From Cladopsammia gracilis (Eukaryota; Cnidaria; Anthozoa; Scleractinia; Dendrophylliidae), in NCBI GenBank assembly GCA_022457155.1, contig JAJGOT010000752.1:67501-131500 (forward strand): 64,000 nt of DNA. The letters are read 5' to 3'. Below the pieces are notes generated by a model that was not told the DNA's origin, ran no database searches, and saw only the letters and a list, made by a program, of their open reading frames with translations. This document shows, piece after piece, positions 22,581 to 34,622 of this stretch (position 1 is the first letter of the stretch; each line of letters starts with the position of its first letter). A program made the position numbers and the translations under genes.

Positions 22581-24517
22581 TCATTATAAAGAATTGAGAT
22601 CCATTTTCTAATTACCGGGCCGAAGTTAAATAATTTTAGGACCTTCTGTATAAATTCCCATTCTATGGTGTCAAAGGCTTTTTCGAGGTCGACAAATAGC
22701 AAAATTCCTGGAATTTTTTTAATATCTGTGAATTCCATAAGATCGGTTAATAATCGTATATTTTGCCTGATGAACCTTTCCTTAATAAAACCTGTTTGAT
22801 CTGTGTGGATCAGTTTAGATAATGTCGGCTCTATTCTCTTGGCAATTGCCCTACTAAGGATCTTATAATCTACGTTTAGCAGAGTTATTGGTCGCCAATT
22901 TGTTAGTACGATTAGGTAATTTTCATCCTTTGGTATCAAGGAAATAATTCCTCGTCTTTGAGATACAGATAGCTTGCCGTAGCCGTAAGCTGCATTTAGA
23001 GAATCCAGCAGAGCGTTGCCTAAGAGATCGAAAAAAGTCTCGTAGAATTCTTTTGTAAATCCGTCCTCGCCGGGAGTTTTGTTATTCTGAAAACCTTTAA
23101 GAGCATTTTTAAGTTCATCTAAGCTTAGTTCACATTCCAACTCTTCTTTTTCTTGCTCAGAGAGTTTAGTGGTTTCCAAATTTTCTATAAATTCTTTAAA
23201 TTTTTCTTGAGCGTCCGTTTGGTTTTGAGCATCAAAATTTGACCTGTAAAAGTCTGTAAAAAAAGATTCAATTTCTTTGTTTATTTGTTTAAAGTCTGAC
23301 ACAATCTCGTCATCTCCAATTTTCAGCTGTGTGATTATTTTCTTTTCAAAATTCTTTTTCTCTAAGTTGAAGAAATATCTTGTTGGTTTTTCTCCTTTTT
23401 CGATCCATTTGACTTTAGATCTAAAGATTGCATCCCTGCCTTTTATTTCGTATATTTTGTTTAACTCTTTCTTTAAGCTTTCATATTCCGATAATAAACA
23501 TTGATCGAGACAGACCTCATTACAAATTTTGGAATCTAGCTCCTCTATTTTGCGTTGGATGGTGAACTCACGCGTTTTTAATTGATTCGTTTTCCTTTTG
23601 GAATAACGCATCGTTTCCGATCTGATTTCCATTTTGATTAATTCCCAAAGTAATTGTTTATTATCTACTTCATCATATTTGCGCAGGATTTGAGGATAAC
23701 AATCTTTTATCGTTTTTATGTAATTTTCATCTTCAAGAAGGGTGTTGTTAAATTTCCAAATTCCCGGACCTCGTTTGAATTCATCATCTAACTTTATACT
23801 TAAAAATATCGCTTGATCGGGTGCAATCGATGCCCGCGTTTCCACTTTTTTAGTATTAGAAGTAAATTTGCCACTTACTAAGAAAAAATCTAGACGTGAT
23901 TTTAGCTTCAAGGCTTTAGATTCGTATGTACATGTATAAGATCTATTTTTGGGGTGAATTACACAATAAATGTCTACAAGATTAACTTCCCTCATGAAAT
24001 AGATTAGCGAATTTCTATAGTTTGTCTCTTTCCAGGGCAAGCCACCCTGCTTATCTATGGCAGTTAAAGTTGTATTCCAATCACCCGCAATTATTAGATT
24101 AGAAGTGTCAGTTAACGATATAATTTTCTTGCTGAGTGAATCTATGAATTCTAATTGCTCACGGTAATCTGTCAGGGCATAAATATTTACAACATTGAGA
24201 ATATTCTGACCAATTTTTAGGCGTAATATTATAAATCTTCCATTAGAATCGCCTTCTACTTCTTCCGCAGAGAATAAACTATTAGGCTTTATGAGAATGC
24301 ACACACCTCTGGAGTGATCCGAGCCGTGTGAATAGAATATCTGACCTCCCCATTCTGCCGACCAGATCTTCTCGTCCTTTACATTTGAAAAAGTTTCCTG
24401 AAGAAGATAAACGGCAGCTTTTTGGTTTTTCAAATATGAGAATATTGACCTTCTTTTCTCTTGATTCCTTAGACCTCGTACATTAAGCGACAAAATTTTC
24501 AACAACGACATCGACAC
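22580..24517 (-). pseudogene. LINE ORF2 first part: endonuclease and N-terminal RT
   Basis: Starts at 24517 and reads through an AP-like endonuclease (LSLNVRGLRN, LQETF, AGDWN, SRLDFFL) and a long linker into RT with WRPITLLNVDYK, QTGF and motif A LFVDLEKAFD, ending at WISILYND where foreign DNA begins. The last endonuclease motif reads APDQAIF where the sister LINE at 10.3 kb has SDHSAIF: one residue is missing and the catalytic His is gone, consistent with an in-frame 3-bp loss. Residues encoded between 22580 and 22511 belong to the insertion. The protein is therefore truncated and probably endonuclease-dead. Confidence 0.9.
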
Positions 24518-24815
24518 ATTGAATACTTATTAATTAACTTAGCTGAAAAAAAAAATGTTAATATGTTACAGAGACCCTAAGCAATACAGAACAAATGAGT
24601 TACTTACAAAAGCAACAATACAATTATCACACAGCTCACCAGAAACAATTAACTCTCTTGGGGTATACAGTCTAACCGATTTGGCCAAATGCAAATTAGC
24701 ACGGTCAAAAACAAATTTTGTCGCGGTTCAAGAGGTAAATATATGTTATTAAAATCTAGTTTCTTTTGGTAAAGAAAGAAATAATAAGGATAATAATATT
24801 TTGCGATCAATGGGT

Positions 24816-25766
24816 CTACAGTTTCTCAAGATCTTCTTCTGTTTTAATGAGAGTCGCTGTGTTACTCGCGGGATCTGTCTTAACAAAGATTTTTCCATCT
24901 AAGCTCCAGACTTTCCATTCATTGTTGAGTCGCTTTTTATCTCTTACTTTCTTGAATAGACCAGCTTTAAATGCTGTTAAATTTTCGTTAATATAAACGT
25001 TTTCTGCTCCTTCAATAAAACGGTCAATATTTACTCTGCGGAGTTTTCGTCGGTTCTTATATAATTTATCTCTGCTGTAATAATTTGTGAAACGAACTAT
25101 AATCGGCCTTGGTGTTCTACTACCTTTTCCCATTCGATGTGATATGTCAATATCTTCAGGTTCTAGGTCAATCTCCATGCATCTTGCAAGAGCAAGGATG
25201 ATTTGTTCCGTGCTTTCATGAGGTTCTTTGGGGATTCCGTGTACTTCTAAATTGAATTTTCTCGTATATTGTTCTAAATCATCATGCATCTGGATAGCAT
25301 CGTCTAATCTTTTCTCCAAGGTAGTCCTCTGCTTGTCGCCCGAATTTAGCTTATTTTCCAACAGAGACACTTTTTCCTTTAAAACGCTGTTTTCCTTTGA
25401 CACAGTTTCTATCTTGTCTTTTAATGCCTTGTTCGTCTTCAACATGTCGTCCATTTTGGATTGCGTAAATTCCAGACTCTTTTGAAGCTCTTCGTAATTC
25501 TTTTGCAATGTTTTGTGTTCATTTATCAGGAAATTGGTGTTGGCTTCAATTCTTACTACTGCTTCCCAGATAGCCGCCAGAGCTGGGTTTTGATTGTGTG
25601 TTCTTGTTTCGTCTTCTTCGATTGCGCCATCTTTATTCATCGCCGCCATGAGAGCTTCACCCGAACGTTTAGCTTCAGGACTTCCTTGCGAGTTTTCGCT
25701 GCTTAAGCTACTAAGATCATCTCTTTTACGTATTATCCCGCCTTTGGGTTGGTTTTTCTTATTCAT
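24816..25766 (-). CDS. LINE ORF1 protein (coiled-coil, RRM-like RNA-binding)
   Basis: The 316-codon frame is intact. Residues 1-65 are polar and basic/acidic, about 70-170 form a heptad-rich coiled coil (repeated Leu/Lys/Glu, for example NKALKDKIETVSKENSVLKE), and about 170-300 resemble the RRM plus C-terminal domain of L1 ORF1p (LEVHGIP strand, then RPIIVRF). In L1-type elements ORF1p trimerises through the coiled coil, coats the element RNA and is needed for retrotransposition. The start ATG is 25764-25766; ORF2 begins about 300 bp downstream. It is the most complete functional-looking protein in the window. Confidence 0.9.
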   Translation of the reverse strand: MNKKNQPKGGIIRKRDDLSSLSSENSQGSPEAKRSGEALMAAMNKDGAIEEDETRTHNQNPALAAIWEAVVRIEANTNFLINEHKTLQKNYEELQKSLEFTQSKMDDMLKTNKALKDKIETVSKENSVLKEKVSLLENKLNSGDKQRTTLEKRLDDAIQMHDDLEQYTRKFNLEVHGIPKEPHESTEQIILALARCMEIDLEPEDIDISHRMGKGSRTPRPIIVRFTNYYSRDKLYKNRRKLRRVNIDRFIEGAENVYINENLTAFKAGLFKKVRDKKRLNNEWKVWSLDGKIFVKTDPASNTATLIKTEEDLEKL

Positions 25767-25865
25767 TACGAACTTTTTGTCATATTTACCTCTTAAAAGT
25801 TGCGGAGTCTAAGACTACACGTCCGCCATTTGCAAGCCTCTCTCCCCAGTCGCTTCCAGATTTAT

Positions 25866-26590
25866 AATATTTTGCAATAATTTTCGGGCGAAAACTCGAT
25901 TTCCGATCTGCCACAAAACTTCCTGACATGCTCTGTGACAGTGGCAGATAGGTCCGCTATATGCGTGGTCAGGCACTTGAAATACAGCTTTGGGCAGCTT
26001 GAAGTGAGTTCTTGCTGGCCTGCCGAAAATTGGGCAAGGCAGGCAAAGGCTATGAGCCGGCAGCGGAGAACCGGGAGTGCTTCCTAGGAGGTCCGTAAGG
26101 GAGATGGTTCGAAACTAAGTGGCTGACTATTGGCGATAAAATGAAGCGATTTTGAGGGAATGAACTTCGATTCAGGAATTCGGTTCAGGTAATTCAGCCA
26201 TAGGCTGCGAGAGTGATAAATAAACAAATCATCATCATCAGGATTTTTTTGTTATCTTGAGCGAGATTAAGTGGCACAGGCTTAAACTAGGCCATCTGAA
26301 GTGAAAAACCAGCATTAAATTGAGAAATTTGGGTAAACGTAGGGATTCATTTTCTGGAGCGAGATTCAGCTGGAAACACAGAGTTATCTTTTTTTTTGCA
26401 TACCTTTATTTCTCAAAAACGAAATTCTGAACAATGTTTTGCAATCAATTTGTAGTTCATATGCCAAAAATGAGGCAAATCTGAGCGAAAATAAATGAAA
26501 ACGCCTAACATTCAACATGAGATGGTTATGCAACCAGCCCTTCAAATGTCAATAACTTGATCAGTATTCATAACGTTAATCCCAAGGGGC
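25866..26590. other. No gene recognised
   Basis: Single-copy-looking sequence continuing the locus interrupted by the LINE. No domain or repeat is recognised except short simple-sequence patches (CATCATCAT near 26230). Confidence 0.4.
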
Positions 26591-26599
26591 ATATAGTAC

Positions 26600-26748
26600 A
26601 CAAAGACAACACGCTGCAGTGCTTTATTTTTTAGTTTTATTGATGAAAGGAACAACTTGAGCAGTTAATTACTGAAACAAACAACTTATGCTTTTTTTTA
26701 AGTGAAATGGACAACTGTAGTATTTTTCTATTAAGTGAAATGAACAAC
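26600..26748. repeat. Copy 1 of a dispersed ~60-bp minisatellite
   Basis: Degenerate units containing GTGAAATGAACAACTTGAGC and AAACAAACAACTT spacers. The same units form arrays at 36575-36800 and 38330-38910, and the AATCCCAAGGGG...GTACACAAAGACAA flank at about 26577-26610 recurs at about 38903-38935. Confidence 0.8.
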
Positions 26749-27185
26749 TTAAAGGGAACCTCCATTGTTATAACAAATTGACGTTAAGTTGTTGGAAATA
26801 AGGTCTAAATTTAATTTTAAAAAAAAGCAAGTGCAAATAATTATAATTTTAGTGTATACAAAAATGGATATGAATGTTGCCTATATTCGCTTTTAAATTT
26901 CCAGTGCACTGCCATTTTGAATATTTATGATGTGTTACGGTTACCTGATTGTTGCATTCAAAAGAACGTCGACTCTTAACAATAGCAGCAACTGTAACAC
27001 GTCATAAATATTCAAAATGGCAACAAGCGGAAAATTTAAAAGCAAAAATAGGCGAAATTGATATCCATTTTTTTTGTACACTGAAAAAGTAATTCCATTA
27101 ATTTTGTTATTAGAATAATCGAAATTTTGACTTTATTTCCGACAATTTAACGTCAATTTGTTATGACAATGGGGGTTCCCTTTAA
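26749..27185. mobile_element. TTAA-flanked MITE with AGGGAACC termini
   Basis: TTAA at 26749-26752 and 27182-27185 flank inverted ends: AGGGAACCTCCATTGTTATA and the reverse complement of TATGACAATGGGGGTTCCCT, followed by mirrored AACAAATTGACGTTAA. Inner segments are also mirrored (CATTTTGAATATTTATGACG region), so the whole element folds back on itself. Non-coding. Confidence 0.85.
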
Positions 27186-27962
27186 GGTGGCTGAACACAG
27201 TTTTACTGTACCTATGCATCATTCATTGTCTTTTTAAAACCACTAAAGTCTGGGCCCCCAAAATTGGTAAGGCATACAATTCAATTACAATAACCTATAT
27301 ATATTGATATTTTTTGTGAGCTTTTAGGGTGTTGCCTTGGCAACACGGTGGATTGTAAATCAGCCTGCAATATTTGGTTTCATTTTTTTTTTTCATTTGT
27401 CTCCAGTAAACTAGTAAAAATATTCGCATGTTAACACTGGTCTCACGTCATTTTGACAGAGGGATCTTACACAATTTGTGGTTTAATATGTTTGCGTTTT
27501 GTAAAAATCTCCTTTGTTAGATTTCAATTTTTTTGATGGCAGGTGAGTTCGGCATATTCGGAACTATTATTGTGCCAAATTTCGTAAAATACTAATGAGT
27601 GGTTCCATAGAAATCAGCACATTTCCGAGGAAAATTGCTAAAACATCCAGTCACAATTTTTTGGTCAACTGCGCATGCGTTGCATTTGACTGGGTTCTCA
27701 ATCCAAAGACAAAAACAACCAAAAAGGTAGTGTATTTCTTCAATGGTTCTATATATTATCTATTGATTCAACAAACATTTTTTACGAACAATAAATTGTT
27801 TGATTTTAAGACAAAAAATAACACTTTCGCGATCCATGCTGAGCAAAATAAAATGATTGCTGAATAGGTGCCATATTTGTTTTTCTCAAAACTCCGCACA
27901 CACTGACTCACATAAGCAGCTGAAATTGGAGAGCACATGCAAATTGTGTTCAGCCACCTTAA
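27182..27962. mobile_element. Second TTAA-flanked MITE, sharing a TTAA with the first
   Basis: GGTGGCTGAACACA right after TTAA 27182-27185 is mirrored by TGTGTTCAGCCACC just before TTAA 27959-27962. The left TTAA is also the right flank of the preceding MITE, so one inserted beside the other. The 90-codon plus-strand frame inside matches nothing known. Confidence 0.85.
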
Positions 27963-28233
27963 GGTAGCTCGACTGGGTGTTTTGGCGACATAACACCCCA
28001 ACTTTGAACGGCTGATACTTCACTGTCCAAGCTGAAACCGTCCACCTCATTGACTAAAACGTGAAAATCTAGGGGCAGTATGCAGCTCTTACAAGGTCTT
28101 CTCTGATTTGCTGAGAAAACAATAGAACAAACAACACAATAATGGCTAACAATAGACCCTAGACCTAAAAACAATACAGCTGCATGATATACAGGTCCAA
28201 TGAAATTAGAGGTTGTGAAGAGCTGCGTGGTAT

Positions 28234-28330
28234 CAACCTCATTCCCAGGGTCTCTCTTCTTCCCGCCCCCTGGAGTGAGAGAGAGAGAGAGACCCTGGTT
28301 GGGGCTGGTCACGTGTCTCCCAAAATCTGA
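28234..28330 (+). repeat. Dispersed repeat, copy 1 (CCCAGGGTCTCTC type)
   Basis: CCCAGGGTCTCTCTTCTTCC, then a GCCCCCTGGAG block, a GA-rich run and CCCTGGTTGGGGC. It is matched in inverted orientation at 29421-29506. Confidence 0.85.
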
Positions 28331-28740
28331 GAGATTACAAATAAACGATTCGAGGGAGGGGCTCATTAGTGTGAAATTTGTCTATACTGAGTCCACGGGA
28401 AAAAGGAAAGTTTTGCTATGAAAGCAAACCTCACGCAAACAAACCTTTTCAAGACCATGATTACAAAGACTGAAAATTCTTTTGAAAGGGTGAGAAGGTG
28501 GATTGAAGTGTCGCCATCCGCGCCTCGAAATTTGAAGAGTTCGAAGACGCAGGAAAAGAGAAACAGCCGCCACGGACTCATGTTTAAGTTTTCAAATCAA
28601 CTGCAGCCTTCGACAGGAAAAGAGGTAAAGAAAATCTTAACAAATGACATTTTCATTGGTGGCTCTGTTTTGTTAGTCGTCTGCAGAACCTATTAGCTTT
28701 CTCTTGTTATTTTGTCGTTTGAATGTTGCTTGTCGCGACA

Positions 28741-29055
28741 CTGAACTGAGCGAGTGACAATTACATAAGTTGTTATAAAAGGTGACAGGCCTAGCACAAA
28801 TCCTGCTTGTCGCTAAAAGCATTTTATCCCAGCTTTAGAATAAGTAAATTTGAACTGGAGTTGCAAGATCAGTAGTATAAATCGCTGCTAAGGATCAGTT
28901 CATTTCTTAGCCCGTGATTTAAATAATGTGAGCGTAAGTCTGCGGTTAGCATAACTTTCGATATATTTTTTCTTCATCACGACTAAAAGATTCTAAGATC
29001 AAAGTCTCATTATATGATAGTTATGGTCTATATTGGAATAGTGGCATCTTCCAAT
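28741..29055 (+). repeat. Dispersed repeat family R, copy 1
   Basis: Contains TTATAAAAGGTGACAGG and CTGCTTGTCGCTAAAAGC, then GATCAGTAGTA...GGATCAGTTCATTTC and ATATTGGAATAGTGGCATCT. Related sequence occurs inverted at 35105-35880 and in part at 52838-53010. A RecQ-like fragment follows directly, so the family may be a transposon that carries or adjoins a helicase gene. Confidence 0.75.
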
Positions 29056-29075
29056 TGCTTTTAGCTCCTCAGAAT

Positions 29076-29297
29076 TTATTTTGCGTTTAAGTTGACGTGT
29101 TTCTTGTTGATGTGTTTTTCGAAAAACAGCGATGGGAGGCGATGAAAAATCATCGATTTCCCGCATCCTGTAGGTAAGACGACCACAACATCTCTGCCTA
29201 AATAGATTGCCTCCAAGCACTTGACATGCTTTGCTTTGAAATTAATGTTTGAATAGCTGCTATTGCTTATAGCGAATTGAAGACTGGTAAAAATCAT
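29076..29297 (-). pseudogene. RecQ-type helicase N-terminal fragment
   Basis: RecQ helicases unwind DNA 3'-5' using ATP. The frame contains FKAKHVKCLEAIYLGRD followed by VVVVLPTGCGKSMIFH, a Walker A motif (GCGKS) in the order and spacing of the RecQ motif 0/motif I region (the usual Gln of motif 0 is His here). Motifs Ia-VI are absent and the frame stops about 20 residues later, so this is a detached exon or fragment. Its position beside a dispersed repeat suggests it moved with a transposable element; alternatively it is a lone retained exon. Confidence 0.75.
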
Positions 29298-29420
29298 GTC
29301 GGTCGACTTGCTTCAAAGCTTCAAAGCTAGGACGGTGACAGCCTTGAATTGAAGTTGACAAAAGAAACGCAACAAAAAGTTGAGAAACAACGGACTCCTC
29401 CCTCAGGCTAAAGTTTATTC

Positions 29421-29506
29421 TTGAGGCACGTGACCGGCCCCAACCAGGGTGTCTCTCTCTCTCGCTCCAGGGGGCGGGAAGAAGAGAGACCCTGGGAACG
29501 AGGTTG
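29421..29506 (-). repeat. Dispersed repeat, copy 2 (inverted)
   Basis: Reverse complement of the repeat at 28234-28330, about 90% similar by eye. The two copies bracket about 1.1 kb that includes the RecQ fragment. Confidence 0.85.
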
Positions 29507-30459
29507 GCGTGGTATCTGAAAATCCACCATAACTCAACCATGTAGTGCATTTATTTCTCCCTAGTTCACTAATTGATTCCCTTTTAGTGAAAACTATTCT
29601 GAGTTTTAATGCAACCAAAATTCTATGTGGGAAACAAAAAATTTGAAGCCTTTCTTGGCCATTGTTTTGGAGTTTTACAATTGGATGAAATCTTGTAGCA
29701 CAAAGAAACATCACTTTAAAATAAAATTTCAGTACATTTTATTTAAAAAACATAATTATTGTCCATACATGTAGGTTGATGTATTCTCAGTAAGAAACAC
29801 CTAAACAAGCCTGCAAATAATTTTTGTCTATAAGCAGGTCAATTTTGTCAGGCCAAGGACAAGTTTTCACCTGACAAGCAGCCAGTCTGGTTGGACATAA
29901 ATTTTCTTTGTCATTAGAAATTAAAAAGGGACATTAGAGACATTTCCGTTCTGTATTTCAATATAGATGTTGACCCTTCGTCAGAATGTTGGTTGCAAAT
30001 TCAAATGGCTTAAAATTAAAGTCAAATTAGTGAAAAATCAATACTAGCCCCAGAAAGATTTAATGCAACACATTGAAATTTGACAAAATAACTCTCCTTC
30101 ACGTAGCAAAAGTTTTAAGCGAATGGAAGGTAGTTTTTGAATTGAAGTTGTAAACTTGATTACAAAGCGTGACTAATTTTTACATTCACCATTCTGAGTT
30201 TTCACAAAATCATGACTGTGGTAAGATCAATGCAGTGAGTCGGAAACAATATTTGAACCAAAGACATAAAAAAAATAAGGAGCTACAAAACTGATTTGTG
30301 ATCATACAGACTAGATAAACATTGGTTATGTTTTACAGTTTTTCGAGTTTTTGAAAGCGATTGCATTCAGATAAACGTGAGAATTCGGCCGTATATTTAA
30401 TTTGCATAACATTTCAATTGGGTCAAGTTACGACTGTAATTTATCTCACAACACTTGCA
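29507..30459. other. No gene recognised
   Basis: AT-rich unassigned sequence with short shadow ORFs. Confidence 0.4.
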
Positions 30460-31407
30460 GGTTTCACATTTCGCCAGCGAGTTTATTATTCCCGCTACGG
30501 AGTTTTTCTGAATTCTCGCTAAAATTCATGCTATCGGTCCAATCGAGTTTTTAAATTTCTTACTGTTTTCTTTTTAATTCTCGCCAAGAAGGTTTTTTAA
30601 TTGTCGCTTGGGAGTTTTCAAATTTTTGAAATCTCTCCTTGGGTTCCCCTTGCTTGGGCATCTGGAAAATGAGTTGTAGCGTTACACGAGCCGACTGCGA
30701 GCCCAAGTCAACCTCGAATCACGAGTCAACCTCGAGTCAAGCCCAAATGTTGGATTTTTTTTCCATTTTTGAGTTTCATGGCCACAGAAAAGCAACTAAC
30801 AGTCTGTAGGAATTTAACATGAATATTCTACTTTCCTAATGAGCCTAATGGCCCTGATGTATTGTAATAATTGTTCGCTTCGTGACCAACGATACATGAT
30901 CGTTGATAGCGTACGCTGTAGTTGCTGATGAAAAGGTCCTCGGTTAAGAGTCGGTGTAAACTTAATGCAAAAACTGTTCTGTTGGATTCGATGCTTTCTT
31001 CAAGCAAATTTCAGGCAACAAAAAGCACATACATTCATCGCGCCTCGCGGTTTCATCGAACTTGAATGTGCGGCATGTGTAAATAAACCTTTTTCGTCTC
31101 GAAATTTGATCCGCTCTTACACATACCGACATTAGAATTCCCGGGTTAGAATTCTAGATAAAGCAATGTAAAGTACATTTTTATCGCAGCTGGCGAAACT
31201 AACTTTTATTTCTACTGTTGGGCCTTTTTCGTTTTACCTAAATTCAAGAGTAATTTGTTAAAGCGAAAAGAAAAGCTTTATAGTACTGTTTAAAGGGGCT
31301 ATGTCGCGAGATATGTCACGCAGGCAAAAACGTCGGGCTGATATCAAACAAATTCACGCTATCGCCATGGAATCGGGCAAAATCCTTCAATTCTGCCGTG
31401 CTGTGTA

Positions 31408-32209
31408 CAGTCGGACCTCTATTAAGCGGCCACCCTCGGGACTTTGAAAACTGGCCGCTTAATAGAGGTTGGCTGTTTAATAGAGGTACAATATAAATTG
31501 GATAGAAATGGCAGTCAACGTAATTTTATTGCCTCTATATAGCAAAAGACTTGTTGAAAAGTGAACATAATGACTGTGAAGATAAATGCAAAAATCATTA
31601 AAACTAAAAATTAAGTGCCCTGTATTTGCGCATTTCAAGTCTGTGCAAAGTTCTAGCTCTAACACAGAGAGCATGTAGTCGATAAGTACAGTATTTTTTG
31701 GTGTTGAGTAGGTACAGAAAAATATGCAAATCTATGCAACAAAACATCAAGTTTCTTAGGCCTTTTTTGCACCAACAGTCTGTAAAAATTTTAGCTCAAA
31801 ATATTTCACGGACAATTTATTTAAAATAAACCGTCACTGCTGTTTGCCGTTGTGGAGCTTGGAGTTGTAATGAGAAGATCAAGTCATTTGCCTTTCCAAT
31901 AGATAGGGCAAGGTCCTGGTAACCGTGAAACTGGGCAAGTGGAGATTAAATTGCAGTTTTTATTGTTATCAGTTATCACCTTCATATTATCTGTCACCAT
32001 TTCGCTTTAAAAGATGATTTGCTGGCCGCTTAATAGAGGTAAAAATACAAGAAATACTAAACTTGCAACCACAAAAAGGTGGCCGCGGCCGCTTAGTAGA
32101 GGTGGCCGTTGAATAGAGGTATCGAATACAACACTTTACTGACAAATAATTCGGGACTTTGGAAAGTGGCCGCTTAATGGAGGGTGGCCGCTTAATAGAG
32201 GTCCGACTG
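31408..32209. mobile_element. Tigger/pogo-like non-autonomous element, 802 bp
   Basis: CAGTCGGACCTCTATTAAGC and its mirrored GCTTAATAGAGGTCCGACTG form the termini, flanked by TA at 31406-31407 and 32210-32211. Subterminal GGCCGCTTAATAGAGGT is repeated several times near both ends. No transposase ORF. Confidence 0.88.
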
Positions 32210-32219
32210 TACTCTGAAA

Positions 32220-33693
32220 GGTCTCAGATTTTTCCCACATATAAATAGTATATTAATTTTGTCATGATTTCATTTCGGTTATTTCCCCGATTCCGTAATC
32301 ATACGCCTCAGTACATGTCAGTATCTCAATGTCTAGAAGCTGCATTCAGCTTATAATAATCAGTTGAGCATGGACTAAGGTTCTTCACCGGTACTGATTG
32401 CTATGGAATCAACCCAAAAGTTGTCTTATTTTTCTCTCTTCTACGGAAGTAGTGTGCTTTTAATGCTCAAAAGGAATTTATAATAACAAACGCAAGCGAT
32501 CTCAAGGTCAAACTAGGTCACATACGCAAAGAGTTCTAGCTGCCGTGATGTTTTGAATGAAGTCAATAAATTTTCATTGCTCTCTCTCTCAAGCGAATAA
32601 AAAAACCCAAAATATTAGGTTTGTCTGTGGTTATAACAAATTACAAAGTGAAATTTTCTAAGCCGATTATGTTTTAATACTGAAGCGTGCTATTTTTGTT
32701 GAGATAAACAAATTGTTTTCATAACGCTCAACTATCAGTTAGTATTAACCCTTGGGAACTAGAGCTATTTTGAAAGATACAAAGATCGAAATTGTCCTAA
32801 AAAAATCAATTTTAATTCTTGCAATGAGACATAAAGGACGATTCAGTTAATGTTTTTAATTTTTGGGTGGGGGTGTGCCGCTGGGACTCTGAAACCCTTA
32901 TCCTATACCAAACCATACTAGACTAGACAATGAAAATCCCTACCCTATCCCAGACTTGCTATTTTTAGAACTGTATCACTATATATACGCTAATATACGC
33001 TAATTAAAACAATATCTTACAAGGTCACATTTTCTTTCTCTTCCGAGTTTCAATTTCTATTCTTGACTTAATTCTTCATACCACTGATCAGTTTCCCAGC
33101 AAATGATACCCTATTCTAGACTAAAACTCTCTGATTTCTATACCCTATCCCAGACTAAAATGCTTGAAAACCATACCCTTCACATCGGTACATACCCGTA
33201 TAGCTTATGTATGAGAGTACCCCCTCCGCCCTCCAGGGGAATCTACCCACGGCAGTCGATTTGTACCGATTCAGTTCAGGACACTGACACAGTTGGGCTG
33301 CACTGTAAGCTTATTGAAACTTGCCCAAACAGAGACGGCTAGTTTGTTGCACTGAGCCTTCTTCGTTTTTTACGTATTGGAGTGCACGCGGACAACCAAA
33401 CCACGAGATAAATAATCTTCTCAAAAGATCCGTCAAGTGTTTATCCCGGCGAGTGCGTTTGGAAAAGGGAAGAAAATTGGCGAGTTAAGCGAGCCAAGTG
33501 TGGAGATCAAGGGCTATAAACATTCAGTTCACAAGTGAAGATAAGTGAAGATAATAATCGCACTACTCTCCAAAGCATGAAGTTTCTAAATTACATTTCA
33601 GTATGTTTTACATATGTAAATGAAATATTGGCAGTCCAATAATTATTACATCATTATTACATCATCGCGTAGCAACGAGGGCAATTTCTACAG

Positions 33694-33731
<38 letters not shown>

Positions 33732-33753
33732 GAGGGAACATGCGGTTACTTGC
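32220..33753. other. No gene; TA-rich repeat at 32870-33240
   Basis: Around 32890-33220 short phrases such as CCCTATCCCAGACT and TACCCTAT recur four or more times, suggesting a degenerate dispersed repeat. The remainder is unassigned. Confidence 0.4.
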
Positions 33754-34622
33754 TTATAATGTAGAGGGCAAAATTATAGGGAAACCTTTCAGACTTTTTA
33801 AGAGTTACTCAGACTTGGAACCACCCTAAGTGAAAATACTCTCTCACAAACTGACAAGAAAAACTTTTCAACTCACTGTGGTTAAATAAATTTCTATTCA
33901 GTCAAAGATACATTTGGCTGTTATGTACATCTAGGGAACATAGCCTGATTTTTACCGATAAAAGACACTTTACGACAAAAACAAAGCAAGTTTTATTTAA
34001 GGGTACCTGTGTTTTGAAGTTTTTGCCGCTTTGATAACACAACAAATGGCAAGAGTTCAAACTTGCTTGCACGTTTGACGATTTAATTGCTTTCTTTCAC
34101 TTCTTTTAGACTTATTCATTTTCCTGTTAAACGTATATTTTCCTTTTTCAGCAAAATCTGTCAAAGTTCTTTTCTTTAGGTCCGCAGAAATCCGCATTTT
34201 TTCAATGAAGTGATGGGACTTAAAAACCTTTTGTCGCCATAAATGAATTCCTTCAAGGTCTTCAACGTCACAAACTGGCCTGCAGGCGCCTAGTTAATCC
34301 ATGATTTGATACAAATAATCGCTTCCTGTTTGGTGTAAAATGCTGTAATTCACTTGTAGAATTTCTTTCTTAAGTATCTTCCGATTTCATTCCTTTTTTT
34401 ATAACAAAATCTCCGGCGAAACATGCGAGCGCACCGTTTGTAAATTTCCTTCAAAATCCCGCCAAGCCAACTGAATGCAACGAGATTGGCGTGTTCAACC
34501 AATCACGAGTGAGAAATTTTGATGCTCGACCAATCAGCAGCGAGTAATTTTGCCCTCAATTAAGAAAAAATGCCCTCTTTGTCAGCCAATCAGCATTCAG
34601 TAATTTTGCCCTCTATATTATA
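33754..34622. mobile_element. Inverted-repeat element, GAGGGCAAAATTA ends
   Basis: TTATAATGTAGAGGGCAAAA at the left is mirrored by TTTTGCCCTCTATATTATAA at the right. Non-coding interior. The outer ends are TATA-rich, so exact boundaries and target duplication are unclear. Confidence 0.6.

Larger units (their letters stand above)
19745..25851 (-). mobile_element. Full-length L1/Tx1-type LINE, 6.1 kb, minus strand, 14-bp TSD
   Basis: GCTTCCAGATTTAT occurs at 19731-19744 and 25852-25865 and brackets the element exactly. The 3' end (left) is a T-rich/poly-A tail region; the 5' end (right) has a short untranslated leader with a CCGCCAT/ATGGCGG motif at about 25822. It has an intact ORF1 and an ORF2 covering endonuclease to the C-terminal zinc motif, broken by an 874-bp insertion (about 21707-22580) and a frameshift just after FADD. 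The small number of lesions suggests a fairly young copy. Confidence 0.93.

Noticed and set aside
27959..28250. Third TTAA element starting TTAAGGTAGCTCGACTGG
   Set aside because: No mirrored right end was found in the following sequence.
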